A stretch of DNA of 52,540 nt, from assembly GCF_001429025.1 (NCBI RefSeq), contig NZ_LMHT01000015.1, positions 1 through 52,540 on the forward strand, written 5' to 3'. The translations under genes were made by a program, and so were the position numbers. Numbering within the stretch: the first letter of the stretch is position 1; each line of letters begins with the position of its first letter. Below, one piece after another: positions 25,620 through 34,248 of the stretch. This stretch comes from Phenylobacterium sp. Root700. GTDB lineage: Bacteria > Pseudomonadota > Alphaproteobacteria > Caulobacterales > Caulobacteraceae. Below the pieces are notes generated by a model that was given only the letters and a program-made list of their open reading frames with translations, did not search any database and was not told the origin of the DNA.

Positions 25620-25805
25620 GTCGCGGCAGGTCTCCTGGCTCACGGGTCATAGCCGCCTGTCCGGGCCTTCCCGACGCCTTTCGGCGCCAGTGACACGAGT
25701 TGAACAGGCCGCTCACCGCGTACAGTTGCGGGGGCAGCTCCGGCGTCGAACCGGATTCCCTCTTAGCCGCCGCCCTCACAGGCAGCGGAACCTCGACCCC
25801 CGCAG
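25620..25805 (-). promoter_or_regulatory. cobalamin riboswitch upstream of metE
   Basis: On the minus strand the leader has the conserved B12 box AGCCAGGAGACCTGCCG (25623-25639). Upstream of it are GAGGGAATCCGGTTC and GCTGCCCCCGCAACTGTA, which form the standard cobalamin-aptamer core with its conserved CCCCCGCAACTGT. The order and spacing match the family. About 260 bases separate it from the metE start, room for an expression platform. Binding of adenosyl- or methylcobalamin should repress metE. Boundaries are approximate. Confidence 0.93.
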
Positions 25806-25836
25806 CAGACACCTGGGAGGGGAAAACGTCAAGCTC

Positions 25837-25858
25837 GATATAAAGATATCTTTATATC
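25837..25858 (-). promoter_or_regulatory. perfect 22-bp palindrome, probable operator of metE
   Basis: GATATAAAGAT (25837-25847) and ATCTTTATATC (25848-25858) form an uninterrupted perfect palindrome in otherwise GC-rich DNA. It lies just upstream of the riboswitch, next to a TTGACG that could be the -35 of metE. From memory it resembles operators of SahR, the ArsR-family S-adenosylhomocysteine sensor of methionine genes in proteobacteria. That match is unverified. Confidence 0.7.
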
Positions 25859-25867
25859 TCTATGCGA

Positions 25868-26848
25868 TCACGCCAGACGATAGGTCCGCCGGGCGACATC
25901 GCGGAACAGCAACGCCTTCTCCTCAGTCGAGGCCCCCGCCGCCAACCGCTTCAAGGCGTTCCAGAGCGTGCGGTAGTCGCAGGACACCTGATCGACCGGG
26001 AAATTGCTCTCGAACATGCAGCGCTCGGCGCCGAACAGTTCGATGCAGGTTTCGATGTAGGGTCGCCATGCCTGGGCCAGCTCCTGCGAACTGGCCGGGG
26101 TCTCGCGCTTGTGGAAGCCGAACCCGCAGATCGCCATGCCCAGGCCGCCTAGCTTGACGACGACGTTCGGGCTCTTGGCCAGCTCCGTTAGATCAGCCTT
26201 CCAGATTTCGAACACCTCGGCGCGCCGGCCCTCATAGGGACCGATCCCCAGCGGCCCGCCGACATGGTCGAGCACCAGCACCGTCTCGGGGAAAGCCCGA
26301 GCCAGGTCCGTGACTTCGGGAAGCTGAGGATGGAACTGCCAGGCCTCGAACGACAGCCCATGATCGGCGAGCCGCGCGTAGCCCTCGCGGAAGGCCGCCG
26401 AGCCATAGAGGCCCTTCGGCGGATTGGTGTGGGCGTTGCGGACCGCCTCGCTGGCGTCCCAGGCGCCGGCGTGGCGCACGCCCCGGAAACGGTCGCCGCC
26501 GGCGCGGATGTGAGCCTCCAGCACCGGCTCGACGGCCGCCCCGAGGCTAAGGTCCGCGAACCCCACGATCGCGGCGCAGGCGCGCATTTCGCCGTAGCGG
26601 CCGCTGGCCGACATCGCCGCTACGCCGTTGACCGCCTCGGTCTCGCCGACCGGCGCCAGCGCCCGCGGCCCTTGCGCGCGATAGAACGAATTGCACTCGA
26701 CGAAGACCGTACTCTCGATGCGGTGCCCCGACCCGGTGTCGGCGTTCAGCTCCTCGATCAGGTAGCGGCTGGCCGGGTAGTCCCACAGGTGGTGGTGCGG
26801 ATCGCAGATCGGCAGATCAGGCTCCAGGATCGCCTCGACTTGCTGCAT
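25868..26848 (-). CDS. amidohydrolase-2 family metal-dependent hydrolase
   Basis: The 326-residue TIM-barrel protein has the metal-binding start [10 protein letters not shown] and the later [16 protein letters not shown] and LVLDHVGGP. It also has [18 protein letters not shown] near the end, typical of the amidohydrolase_2 group (fuconolactonase and 2-pyrone-4,6-dicarboxylate hydrolase relatives). Such enzymes open lactones or decarboxylate ring acids. The substrate is unknown. The ATG at 26848 has a GAGGAGGGCG site. It is divergent from the beta-lactamase-like serine hydrolase. Its 3' end is only nine bases from the metE operator. Confidence 0.87.
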   Translation of the reverse strand: MQQVEAILEPDLPICDPHHHLWDYPASRYLIEELNADTGSGHRIESTVFVECNSFYRAQGPRALAPVGETEAVNGVAAMSASGRYGEMRACAAIVGFADLSLGAAVEPVLEAHIRAGGDRFRGVRHAGAWDASEAVRNAHTNPPKGLYGSAAFREGYARLADHGLSFEAWQFHPQLPEVTDLARAFPETVLVLDHVGGPLGIGPYEGRRAEVFEIWKADLTELAKSPNVVVKLGGLGMAICGFGFHKRETPASSQELAQAWRPYIETCIELFGAERCMFESNFPVDQVSCDYRTLWNALKRLAAGASTEEKALLFRDVARRTYRLA

Positions 26849-26951
26849 TCGCCCTCCTCCTCGGCCCGCATGATTTTCTTGGCTTGCGCGGCCATCGCGG
26901 CTCATGATGCCCGCCAATTACAAAGACCGCCATTTTTCGGGAGGATATTTC

Positions 26952-28184
26952 ATGGACGCCCAATCTCAGTGGACAGGGCTGGACGCTGGTCGCCTGGACC
27001 GCATCGCCGACCACCTCGAGCGCAACTACATCGCCCCGCAGAAGATCATGGGCTGCCAGATCGCCGTCGCCCGGCATGGCCACATGGCCTATCAGAAGTC
27101 CTTCGGCTCCATGGACCTGGAGCGGAACAAGCCGATGGCCGACGACGCCATCTTCCGCATCTATTCGATGACCAAGCCGATCACCTCGATCGCGCTGATG
27201 ACCCTTTATGAAAAGGGCTATTTCCAGCTCAACGACCCGATCAGCCGCTACGTCCCGTCATGGAAGAACCACCGCGTCTGGGTTTCCGGCGAGGGCGAGG
27301 ACATGGTCACCGAGGCGCCCAAGCGCCCGGTCTCGTTCCGTGACGTGCTCAGCCACAGCGGCGGCTTCACCTATGGCGGCGGACTGCCCGGCGTCGGCAT
27401 CCAGCATCTGGTCGACAAGACCTATCGCGAGCTGAAGATCCGCACCTTCGGCGGCCTGGATTCGCCCGGCGCCTTCCTCGACAAGCTTTCCCAGGTGCCG
27501 CTGCTCTACCAGCCCGGCGAGCGCTGGATGTACTCGCTCTCCACCGACATCTGCGGCGCCCTGGTCGAGCTGATCTCCGGCAAGCCCTTCGCCCAGTACC
27601 TGCAGGACGAGATCTTCGGCCCGCTCGGCATGACCGACACCTCGTTCTTCGTCGCCCCCGACAAGGTCGACCGCTTCTGCGCCAACTATCAGCGCGGCCC
27701 CGACAAGAAGCTGCAACTGATCGATGATCCGGCCACCAGCGCCTTCACCAAGGAGCCGGCCTTCAAGTCGGGCGGCGGCGGCCTGACCGGCACCACCGCC
27801 GACTACATGAAGTTCTGCGAGATGCTGCGCCGGGGCGGTGAACTGGACGGCCACCGGGTCATCGGGCCGCGCACGCTGGCGATGATGCACATGAACCACC
27901 TGGCCGGCGGCAAGGACCTTTCGCAGGTCGCGCTCGGCTCGTTCTCCGAAACCTCCAACGAAGGCGTCGGCTTCGGCCTCGGCTTCGCGTCCAGCATGGA
28001 CGAGGTGTCGACCGGCTCGCTGGGTTCGGGCGACTACTATTGGGGCGGCGCGGCCTCCACCATCTTCCTGGTCGATCCGAAGGAGGACCTGACCATGGTG
28101 TTCATGACCCAGCTGATGCCGTCGGGCACCTTCAACTTCCGCGGCCAGCTCAAGAGCCTGATCTATTCGGCCATCGTCGACTGA
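26952..28184 (+). CDS. serine hydrolase, class C beta-lactamase-fold (esterase-like)
   Basis: The 410-residue protein has the SxxK motif SMTK (Ser72, Lys75) and a Tyr motif in RWMYSLSTD. It also has [12 protein letters not shown] and [13 protein letters not shown], typical of the esterase/EstB branch of the class C beta-lactamase fold. These enzymes hydrolyse short esters or related compounds, not necessarily beta-lactams. There is no signal peptide, so it is cytosolic. A GGGAGGATA ribosome site precedes ATG 26952. It shares a short divergent promoter region with the amidohydrolase, so the two may act together. Confidence 0.92.
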   Translation: MDAQSQWTGLDAGRLDRIADHLERNYIAPQKIMGCQIAVARHGHMAYQKSFGSMDLERNKPMADDAIFRIYSMTKPITSIALMTLYEKGYFQLNDPISRYVPSWKNHRVWVSGEGEDMVTEAPKRPVSFRDVLSHSGGFTYGGGLPGVGIQHLVDKTYRELKIRTFGGLDSPGAFLDKLSQVPLLYQPGERWMYSLSTDICGALVELISGKPFAQYLQDEIFGPLGMTDTSFFVAPDKVDRFCANYQRGPDKKLQLIDDPATSAFTKEPAFKSGGGGLTGTTADYMKFCEMLRRGGELDGHRVIGPRTLAMMHMNHLAGGKDLSQVALGSFSETSNEGVGFGLGFASSMDEVSTGSLGSGDYYWGGAASTIFLVDPKEDLTMVFMTQLMPSGTFNFRGQLKSLIYSAIVD

Positions 28185-28256
28185 CGAGCACCTCGCTGGA
28201 CCTGGCCTTGATCGAGGTCGGGTCCAGCAGCTCAAAAACCGCGCTAGGCTGGGGTC

Positions 28257-28679
28257 ATGGACCTGCTGGTCAATATCGATGTCCCCGACCTGGCGCGGGC
28301 CGAGGCGTTCTATACGGCGGCCTTCGGCCTGACCGTCAGCCGCCGGTTCGGCGACGGCGGGGTCGAGTTGTCGGGCCTGCCCGCCAAACTCTACCTGCTG
28401 GAAAAGCCGGAGGGTTCCATCGGCGCCGGCCAGGACGTCCGCCGCTATGGCCGGCACTGGACGCCGGTCCATCTCGACGTCGTGGTCGAGGATTTGGAAA
28501 CCGCCCTCAATAGAGCCCTGGCGGCCGGCGCTGTCGCCGACGCCGAACCGCGCACCCACATCTGGGGCAAGATCGCGGTGCTGGCCGATCCGTTCGGCAA
28601 CGGTTTCTGCCTGATCGAATTCCTCAATCGCGGCTACGATGAGATCGCGCCGACGATCCATCAATCCAGCGGTTGTTAA
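28257..28679 (+). CDS. VOC family (glyoxalase/bleomycin-resistance-like) protein
   Basis: The 140-residue protein has the two-repeat VOC pattern: LVNIDVPDLARAEAFYTAAF in the first half and VHLDVVVEDLETALNRAL with KIAVLADPFGNGFCLIEF in the second. His and Glu residues at the usual metal positions are seen in the second module. VOC proteins include lyases, dioxygenases and resistance proteins, so no function is assigned. It lies between the serine hydrolase and bolA, on the same strand. Confidence 0.85.
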   Translation: MDLLVNIDVPDLARAEAFYTAAFGLTVSRRFGDGGVELSGLPAKLYLLEKPEGSIGAGQDVRRYGRHWTPVHLDVVVEDLETALNRALAAGAVADAEPRTHIWGKIAVLADPFGNGFCLIEFLNRGYDEIAPTIHQSSGC

Positions 28680-28720
28680 GGTTTCTGCCGCAGAAAGATT
28701 CTTCGAGTGGAGCCCATCTC

Positions 28721-28954
28721 ATGCCGATGTCCATCGCCGATCTTGAGGCGAACCTTCGCGAGGCGTTTCCCGACGCTCAGATCGCCATCGATGATCTGGC
28801 CGGCGACGGCGACCACTATCGCGCGCGCATCGTCTCCACCGCCTTCTCGGGCCTATCACGCGTGAAGCAGCATCAGCTGGTTTACAGCGCGCTGAAGGGC
28901 AAGATGGGCGGCGAACTCCACGCACTAGCCCTCGAAACTTCCACACCAGCCTGA
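28721..28954 (+). CDS. BolA family protein
   Basis: A 77-residue BolA-type protein with the class II KH-like fold. It has the conserved VKQHQLVYSALKGKMGGELHA, containing the His used for [2Fe-2S] sharing with monothiol glutaredoxins. A DDLAGDGDHYRARIVS strand pair precedes it. The ATG at 28721 is preceded by GTGGAG. Family knowledge says BolA and Grx4 form an Fe-S complex in iron sensing or cluster delivery, and grxD lies two genes downstream. In many alphaproteobacteria bolA and grxD sit beside purL. Confidence 0.93.
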   Translation: MPMSIADLEANLREAFPDAQIAIDDLAGDGDHYRARIVSTAFSGLSRVKQHQLVYSALKGKMGGELHALALETSTPA

Positions 28955-28963
28955 GGGCGGCAC

Positions 28964-29869
28964 ATGCGCTATCGACCCTTCGGCGCAACGGGCAAGGCGG
29001 TCTCCGCCATCAGCCTGTTGTTGCGCGAAGCGCCGAACATGAACTCGCCCGGCGCATGGCGAGCCCTGGTCTTCGCGGCCATGGAAAACGGCATCAACAG
29101 CTTTGAGCTGTCGGCAGGGTCCGACGTCATGGCCCTGGGGGTCGGAGAAGCCTTGAGCGCGGTCGAGCGCCGGCTGATCTTCCTCGGCTGGCGGCTGCGT
29201 GGCACTCCCGCCGGAACGATCACCGCCCGCGACGTGGCCGAGAGCGTCCGCGGGGCGCTGCAAAAGACCCGCGCCGGCTATATCGACGTCCTGATGATGG
29301 ACGAGGCGGCGGTCGAAGCCCTCACCCCCGACGCGCGCGCCTATCTGGCCGATCTGCGCAGCGGGGGCGTCTGCCTGCAGATCGGCGTCGCCGGCGACGG
29401 GACGGCGGTGGACGCCTGCATCGGCAGCGAGATCTTCGACGTCCTGACCACGCCCTTCAGCCTGGTCTCGGACTGGCAGGCCCGGCGGCGCATCCGCGAC
29501 GCCTCGGCCGCCAACATGACCCTGGTGGCCTGCGACCCCTTCCCCGCGGGCCTGCCCGCTTCCGGCGCCGGCCGCCCCGAGGTCGAGCGCCCGCTGCGGC
29601 GCGGCCTGCTGGGCGCGCGCCGCGCCGAGCCGCTGGCGGGCATGGGCACCTACGCCTTCCTGCAAGACACCTCCGGCTGGACCTCCGAGGAGATCTGCCT
29701 GGCCTACGCCCTGACCGAACCGGCCTTCTCGGCCGTGCAGGTCGAGGTCTGGCGGGCCGACGCCGTCGAGCGGCTGTCGGCGGTCAGCGACAAGGACCTT
29801 CCGACCGGCGTCGCCGCCCAGATCGAGATGGCGCGGTTCGGACAGATCGCGACCCAGCGCCGCGCCTGA
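28964..29869 (+). CDS. aldo/keto-reductase-like protein with the catalytic residues lost
   Basis: The 301-residue protein starts MRYRPFGATGKAVSAISLLL, as AKRs do, and keeps the barrel outline (GALQKTRAGYIDVLMMDEA, VFAAMENGINSFELSAGSD). The four catalytic residues of the AKR family (Asp, Tyr, Lys, His) cannot be found: FDTAxxYG reads FELSAGSD, the TK reads LGW, and the DxxxxH reads YIDVLMMDE. It should therefore not reduce carbonyls by the usual mechanism. It is placed between bolA and grxD, ten bases after bolA. Its role could be binding or scaffolding in Fe-S handling, which is inference. Confidence 0.8.
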   Translation: MRYRPFGATGKAVSAISLLLREAPNMNSPGAWRALVFAAMENGINSFELSAGSDVMALGVGEALSAVERRLIFLGWRLRGTPAGTITARDVAESVRGALQKTRAGYIDVLMMDEAAVEALTPDARAYLADLRSGGVCLQIGVAGDGTAVDACIGSEIFDVLTTPFSLVSDWQARRRIRDASAANMTLVACDPFPAGLPASGAGRPEVERPLRRGLLGARRAEPLAGMGTYAFLQDTSGWTSEEICLAYALTEPAFSAVQVEVWRADAVERLSAVSDKDLPTGVAAQIEMARFGQIATQRRA

Positions 29870-29943
29870 CGCGGCCGGCGCTTGACCGAAGGCCCCCGGC
29901 TCCCTAGCTCTGGGCTGAATTCTTCGCCGCAAAGGCCACAGTC

Positions 29944-30288
29944 ATGACCGACACCACGACCACCAACCCCGTCCACGAGTTCATCGCCAAGGCCGTGACC
30001 GAAAATCCGGTCGTGCTGTTCATGAAGGGCGTGCCGGAAGAGCCCCGTTGCGGCTTCTCCGCCACGGTCGTGCAGATCCTCGATCACCTGGGCGCGGACT
30101 TCGTCGGCGTCGACGTCCTGCAGAACGACGCCATCCGCGACGGCATCAAGACCTACACCGACTGGCCGACCATTCCGCAGCTCTACGTGAAGGGCGAATT
30201 CGTCGGCGGCTCGGACATCATCCGCGAGATGTTCCAGTCGGGCGAACTGAAGACCCTGATGATCGAGCAAGGCGTCCTGACCGCCTAG
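29944..30288 (+). CDS. grxD: monothiol glutaredoxin of the Grx4 family
   Basis: A 114-residue CGFS-type glutaredoxin with PRCGFSATVVQILD (Cys36), the TWPTIPQLYVKG-like segment TDWPTIPQLYVKGEFVGGSD and the final TLMIEQGVL. Monothiol CGFS glutaredoxins hold a [2Fe-2S] cluster with glutathione and hand it to BolA and to client proteins. It lies 75 bases downstream of the AKR-like gene and in the same direction as bolA, consistent with one Fe-S cluster unit. Confidence 0.96.
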   Translation: MTDTTTTNPVHEFIAKAVTENPVVLFMKGVPEEPRCGFSATVVQILDHLGADFVGVDVLQNDAIRDGIKTYTDWPTIPQLYVKGEFVGGSDIIREMFQSGELKTLMIEQGVLTA

Positions 30289-30386
30289 GCAGGCTTCTTA
30301 GCCGCCAAGAAGCCCGAGCTTGCCTTGTACGCCGACCTTGCGAAATGGTCGGCGTCTGGAGCGAGACGCAAACGCCAAGGCTTCAC

Positions 30387-30923
30387 ATGCGCAAATCCGC
30401 CACGACCAAGGCCCTCTACGCCGGATCGTTCGATCCGGTCACGCGCGGCCACCTGGACATCATCGGCAAGGCGCTGATGACCTTCGACACGGTGCACGTC
30501 GCCGTTGGTTCGAACGTCAAGAAGGCGCGCATGTTCGGGGTCGAGGAAAGCCAGCGGCTGATCGTTCAATCCATCATCGAACGTTGGCCTGACGACGCGC
30601 CCACGGCGATGGACACCCTGTTCGACGGCGCGCTGGAGGTCGGTGAGTTCACCAACCAGAGCCTGGTCGGCTATGCGCGCAGGATCGGGGCGACGCACAT
30701 CGTGCGCGGCCTGCGCGAAGCCAGCGACTTCAACGACGAATTCAACCTGCATGGCGTGGCCGGACGCATCGACCCGTCGATCCCGATGGTCCATTTCATC
30801 TGCGAGGCGCAGTTCCTCCACGTCTCGTCGAGCACCGCCAAGGAGCTCGACGCCGTGGGCGAGCCGATCGGCTGGCTGGTCATGCCCTGCGTCGAGGCCG
30901 CCTTCGCCGCCCATCGCGGTTAG
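30387..30923 (+). CDS. coaD: phosphopantetheine adenylyltransferase
   Basis: The 178-residue CoaD adds AMP to 4'-phosphopantetheine in coenzyme A synthesis. The nucleotide-binding ALYAGSFDPVTRGHLDIIGK carries the TxGH motif as TRGH, and IVRGLREASDFNDEFNL and FLHVSSSTAKEL are the other conserved loops. It is slightly longer than the usual 160-170 residues. Start ATG 30387 has an AAGG site. It follows grxD by about 100 bases and may share its transcript. Confidence 0.95.
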   Translation: MRKSATTKALYAGSFDPVTRGHLDIIGKALMTFDTVHVAVGSNVKKARMFGVEESQRLIVQSIIERWPDDAPTAMDTLFDGALEVGEFTNQSLVGYARRIGATHIVRGLREASDFNDEFNLHGVAGRIDPSIPMVHFICEAQFLHVSSSTAKELDAVGEPIGWLVMPCVEAAFAAHRG

Positions 30924-31093
30924 GTTCAGCTCCGCGCCAGATAGCTCTTGAGTCCACTTGTGAACCGCCGCTCACCTAGAACGCGAATTGGTTGGACCAA
31001 GAGTTGAAAACCGAGATAGCTCCGTGCGCTATTCCCAATTCGGGACCGTGCACGGGGGGCCTCAGAATCAAAAAACTACTCAATATCGCGGCC

Positions 31094-31657
31094 ATGTCCG
31101 CGGTCCTGTCGCTTCTGACCGCCAGCTTCGCCGAGGCAGCGACCTACATCTCCAACCGTTCCGTCGGAGACGGCAGCGTTAGTCTCTCCATCACGACTGA
31201 CGGGACCCTCGGGGCGCTCACGACGGCGAACATCAGCGACTGGACCGTCGTTCTGACCCGGGGCGGCGCATCGGTTACGGCCAACAGCGCAAATTCAACC
31301 CTCACCATCGGTGGCGATGCTCTTTCGGCGACGGCCACTGACTTGCTGTTCGATTACTCGTCGGCGTTCGACCGTGTCCGCATTGGGCTCTCCGGCGCGG
31401 CTTTCCAGTCGTGGTGGTGCATCCAGAGCACAGGCCAAGGTTGCTCCAGCGGCGGCGGCGCGCCCTCCGGCGGCGCCGAGTTCGTCGCGACCGCCTTCAG
31501 CTACACCTCTCAACAATATAGCGGCGTGCAGACGATCGCCTCGATCAACAGCGCCGTCCCCGAGCCCGCGACCTGGGCGATGATGATCATCGGCTTTGGC
31601 GCGGTGGGCTCAATGGTCCGCACCTCGCGGCGTCGGCACGCTTTCAGCGCAGCCTGA
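31094..31657 (+). CDS. PEPxxWA-CTERM exported protein
   Basis: About 187 residues ending in VPEPATWAMMIIGFGAVGSM and an RTSRRRH tail, a PEP-CTERM sorting signal. The mature part is Ser/Thr/Gly-rich with beta-type strands and two Cys (WWCIQSTGQGCSS) and matches no known family. The start is unclear. ATG 31094 gives a short signal peptide MSAVLSLLTASFAEA, but the natural n-region RIKKLLNIA lies upstream in frame without a standard start. The frame is open to a TTG at 30992. A small sequence change near the G6 or A6 runs around 31053-31075 could explain this. Confidence 0.72.
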   Translation: MSAVLSLLTASFAEAATYISNRSVGDGSVSLSITTDGTLGALTTANISDWTVVLTRGGASVTANSANSTLTIGGDALSATATDLLFDYSSAFDRVRIGLSGAAFQSWWCIQSTGQGCSSGGGAPSGGAEFVATAFSYTSQQYSGVQTIASINSAVPEPATWAMMIIGFGAVGSMVRTSRRRHAFSAA

Positions 31658-31680
31658 ACCGGCCAAGGCGCCATTTCGAC

Positions 31681-31710
31681 AAACAGCCCGCTCCATGGAG
31701 CGGGCTGTTT
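31681..31710. terminator. bidirectional terminator hairpin
   Basis: A 30-base perfect palindrome (AAACAGCCCGCTCCA and its complement) folds into a hairpin ending in GTTT on either strand, just after the PEP-CTERM gene. Confidence 0.8.
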
Positions 31711-31821
31711 CGTATCCCGGCTCCGACAGGTGACGCTCGGACGATCCCCCGCGTAGATTGCGGTCGCCGTCTGGTCCATGAGTACGGGCGCGCGAGACAT
31801 AGGCCGCTTTGAGGGGCGAAC

Positions 31822-32241
31822 ATGACGAAACTCCTAGAGCCCCCAGTCGGCCGCCAAGTCTTCAGCCGGGCCTTCACCCCTGCCCCAGACGACATCGACG
31901 CGAACGGCCATGTGAACAATGTCGTCTATGTCCGCTGGATCCAGGACATGGCCACCTCGCACTGGACCGCCCGCCAGCCGACGGAGGACCAGGCGAAATG
32001 GGCCTGGATCGTGCTGCGCCACGAAATCGACTACCGCCGCGCCCTGATGCCCGGCGAGACGGCCAGCGCCCGCACCTGGGTGGCCGAGACTCCGGAAGGC
32101 CCGCGCTTCGACCGGTTTGTCCGCATCGACGGCCCGGACGGCGCGATGTGCGCCCAGGCGCGGACCGTCTGGTGCATGATCGACCAGGCCACCGGCCGAC
32201 CCAAACGCGTCACGCCCGACATCGTCGCGCGGTTCATCTAG
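31822..32241 (+). CDS. hot-dog fold acyl-CoA thioesterase (4HBT/YbgC-like)
   Basis: The 139-residue protein has the thioesterase signature DIDANGHVNNVVYVRWIQD, in which the Asp of the DxxGHVNN segment is the catalytic residue. The following WIVLRHEIDYRRALMPGE matches the hot-dog central helix and strands. Such enzymes hydrolyse acyl-CoA or 4-hydroxybenzoyl-CoA-like thioesters. It lies 13 bases upstream of a metallo-beta-lactamase-fold hydrolase on the same strand. Confidence 0.9.
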   Translation: MTKLLEPPVGRQVFSRAFTPAPDDIDANGHVNNVVYVRWIQDMATSHWTARQPTEDQAKWAWIVLRHEIDYRRALMPGETASARTWVAETPEGPRFDRFVRIDGPDGAMCAQARTVWCMIDQATGRPKRVTPDIVARFI

Positions 32242-32254
32242 CGAGGAGACCAGC

Positions 32255-32983
32255 TTGGCCTCAATGACCGAAATCCTGCCGCTGCGCTGCGGAACCATCC
32301 GGGCGCCCGCCAACGCCATGGAGGTGGGCGGCCCCGGCGATCTGGTCCTGCCGGTCTACGCCTATCTGATCACCCATCCGACCGGACGGATGATGCTCTA
32401 CGACGCGGGCCTGGCGCTTACCGATGACGGGCGAACCATATCGAAGGTCTTCCATAGCGACCTACCGGAAGGCCACGACCTCGCGGCCCGGCTGGTCGCC
32501 GCCGGCGTCGATCCGGCGCGGATCGAGGGCGTGGTGGCGTCCCACTCGCATTTCGACCACGTGGGCGGGGTGAGCCTGGTTCCCAACGCCAGGATCTTCC
32601 TCCACCAGCACGAAGAGCTCCGAGACCTCGACGCCGGCCACGACCTCGTGCGGACCAATGAGCGCCTCGATCTGTTCGGCGACGGCTCGGTGGAGGTGTT
32701 CGCTACGCCCGGCCACACCAGCGGCCACCAGTCCCTGCGGGTCTGGCGCGAGGGCGGCGCCGACGTCCTGGCCGGCGACGCCTGCTACTTCTGCCGGTCC
32801 CTGGACCGCGACGACGCCGATCAGCCCTACGCCTTCGACAAGGTTCAGTACCTGGAGACCAAGCGCCGCCTGGTGCAGATGCGCGCCGATGGGGACTTCA
32901 TCATCCCGGGCCATGACGACAGCTTCCTGGACAACATCCCCAAGGGCAGCGCTGTCCGGGCCAGCGCCCTGAGCCGGCTCTAG
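32255..32983 (+). CDS. metallo-beta-lactamase-fold hydrolase (AHL-lactonase-like)
   Basis: The 242-residue MBL-fold protein has the zinc motif SHSHFDHVGG, then ATPGHTSGHQSL and AGDACYF as further ligands, and GHDD near the end. Its overall layout (LYDAGL, LPVYAYLITHPTG) resembles N-acyl homoserine lactonases. It could degrade quorum signals or other lactones, but the sequence does not decide. It starts at TTG 32255, eight bases after GAGGAG; an ATG at 32264 is nearly as likely. The stop overlaps the convergent lipoprotein stop by four bases. Confidence 0.88.
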   Translation: MASMTEILPLRCGTIRAPANAMEVGGPGDLVLPVYAYLITHPTGRMMLYDAGLALTDDGRTISKVFHSDLPEGHDLAARLVAAGVDPARIEGVVASHSHFDHVGGVSLVPNARIFLHQHEELRDLDAGHDLVRTNERLDLFGDGSVEVFATPGHTSGHQSLRVWREGGADVLAGDACYFCRSLDRDDADQPYAFDKVQYLETKRRLVQMRADGDFIIPGHDDSFLDNIPKGSAVRASALSRL

Positions 32984-33357
32984 CTTCCCGGCCCGGTCCA
33001 GGCGCTGAGCGGATTGAGCAGGAAGACCGGGCTGCGCGGCTCCAGGCCCAGCTCGGCCCAGGTGAAGCTGAGCGTTGTCTTGCCCATCGCGAAGGACCGG
33101 CATTGGTCCAGGCGCGTGCGGGCGAAGGACAGCGTCACCGCCGCGCCCTTACGCTCCACATAGAAGGTGAAGTCGGCCTTTTGCGTGCAGCCGTTGGAGG
33201 CGACCTCGATGGTCAGCGCCTCGCGCCCGGCCACCGCGGAGTAAACCGGCTCCAACTCGGGATGGGCGGCCTCGGCCGGGGTGAGAACTGGCCCCGCGCC
33301 CGTGGCGCAGCCGCTCAGCAGGGCCAGGCCCGCGATCATCAGCAGACGTCGATTCAT
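32980..33357 (-). CDS. small lipoprotein of unknown function
   Basis: A 125-residue protein starts at ATG 33357 with MNRRLLMIAGLALLSGC, a lipoprotein signal. The mature part has two further Cys (VASNGCTQKADF and RLDQCRSFA) and the segment FTFYVERKGAAVTLSFARTR, suggesting a small beta domain with a disulphide. No family is recognised. It is convergent with the lactonase-like gene and lies upstream of the rpsD terminator. Confidence 0.78.
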   Translation of the reverse strand: MNRRLLMIAGLALLSGCATGAGPVLTPAEAAHPELEPVYSAVAGREALTIEVASNGCTQKADFTFYVERKGAAVTLSFARTRLDQCRSFAMGKTTLSFTWAELGLEPRSPVFLLNPLSAWTGPGS

Positions 33358-33390
33358 CGGCGCAGTCGGCCACATAACCACGCAAAGCAA

Positions 33391-33416
33391 AAGGCCCCGG
33401 ATCGCTCCGAGGCCTT
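33391..33416 (-). terminator. rpsD terminator
   Basis: AAGGCCCCGGA (33391-33401) pairs with TCCGAGGCCTT (33406-33416) around TCGC, with one mismatched pair. On the minus strand TTTTGCTTTG follows. It is downstream of the rpsD stop. Confidence 0.8.
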
Positions 33417-33445
33417 CGCAAAATCTCTGGTGTTCGGTGCGCCGA

Positions 33446-34063
33446 TTAGGACGCGTAGAATTCGATAACCAGGTTGGGCTCCATCTTCACCGGGTACGGG
33501 ACCTCGGAGAACTCAGGAGCGCGGATGAACTTCGCGGTCATCGCCTTGGCGTCGACTTCGACGTAGTCGGGGGTGTCGCGTTCGCCCGATTGCAGGGCTT
33601 CCAGCACCAGCGCCATATTCTTCGAACGCTCACGGACGGAGACGATGTCGCCGGCCTTCACGCGGTAGGAAGCGATGTTGACGCGGTTGCCGTTCACCAG
33701 CACGTGGCCGTGGTTCACGAACTGACGGGCGGCGAACACGGTCGGCACGAACTTGGCGCGGTAGACGACCGCGTCCAGGCGGCTTTCCAGCAGGCCGATC
33801 AGGTTTTCCGAAGTGTTGCCCTTGCGGCGCGCGGCTTCGGTGTAGGTGCGGGCGAATTGCTTCTCGGTCAGGTTACCGTAGTAGCCCTTCAGCTTCTGCT
33901 TAGCGCGGAGCTGCAGACCAAAGTCCGAAACCTTTTGCTTGCGGCGTTGGCCATGCTGGCCGGGGCCGTACGAGCGTTGATTGACCGGGGACTTCGGGCG
34001 ACCCCAGATGTTCTCGCCCATCCGGCGGTCAATTTTGTACTTCGCCGAGTGACGCTTCGACAT
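33446..34063 (-). CDS. rpsD: 30S ribosomal protein S4
   Basis: The 205-residue S4 binds 16S rRNA early in small-subunit assembly. It starts [20 protein letters not shown] without the zinc-binding Cys set of some S4 proteins, and has the S4 RNA-binding domain with [16 protein letters not shown] and [11 protein letters not shown]. The N-terminal sequence is of the alphaproteobacterial type. The gene stands alone, outside a ribosomal operon, with its own terminator. About 185 bases upstream hold no other gene. Confidence 0.97.
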   Translation of the reverse strand: MSKRHSAKYKIDRRMGENIWGRPKSPVNQRSYGPGQHGQRRKQKVSDFGLQLRAKQKLKGYYGNLTEKQFARTYTEAARRKGNTSENLIGLLESRLDAVVYRAKFVPTVFAARQFVNHGHVLVNGNRVNIASYRVKAGDIVSVRERSKNMALVLEALQSGERDTPDYVEVDAKAMTAKFIRAPEFSEVPYPVKMEPNLVIEFYAS

Positions 34064-34248
34064 ATTCGATTCTTTCTACTTCGACCTGGGCCGGCGCCTC
34101 CGCTAGTGGAAGCACGATCTCAACGGCGGCCTTCAAGTCACCCGTCATAAACATCGCGGCCGAAGGGCAAGCCCGGCGGCGCGAAGGGGCGGTGTATGAC
34201 GGCAGGGGGCCAAAGAGTCAATTGCGGCGGGTCTTCCAGCCGCTTGTC

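Noticed and set aside
26952..28184. A true AmpC beta-lactamase
   Set aside because: The protein lacks a signal peptide and its motifs fit the esterase branch of the class C fold better.
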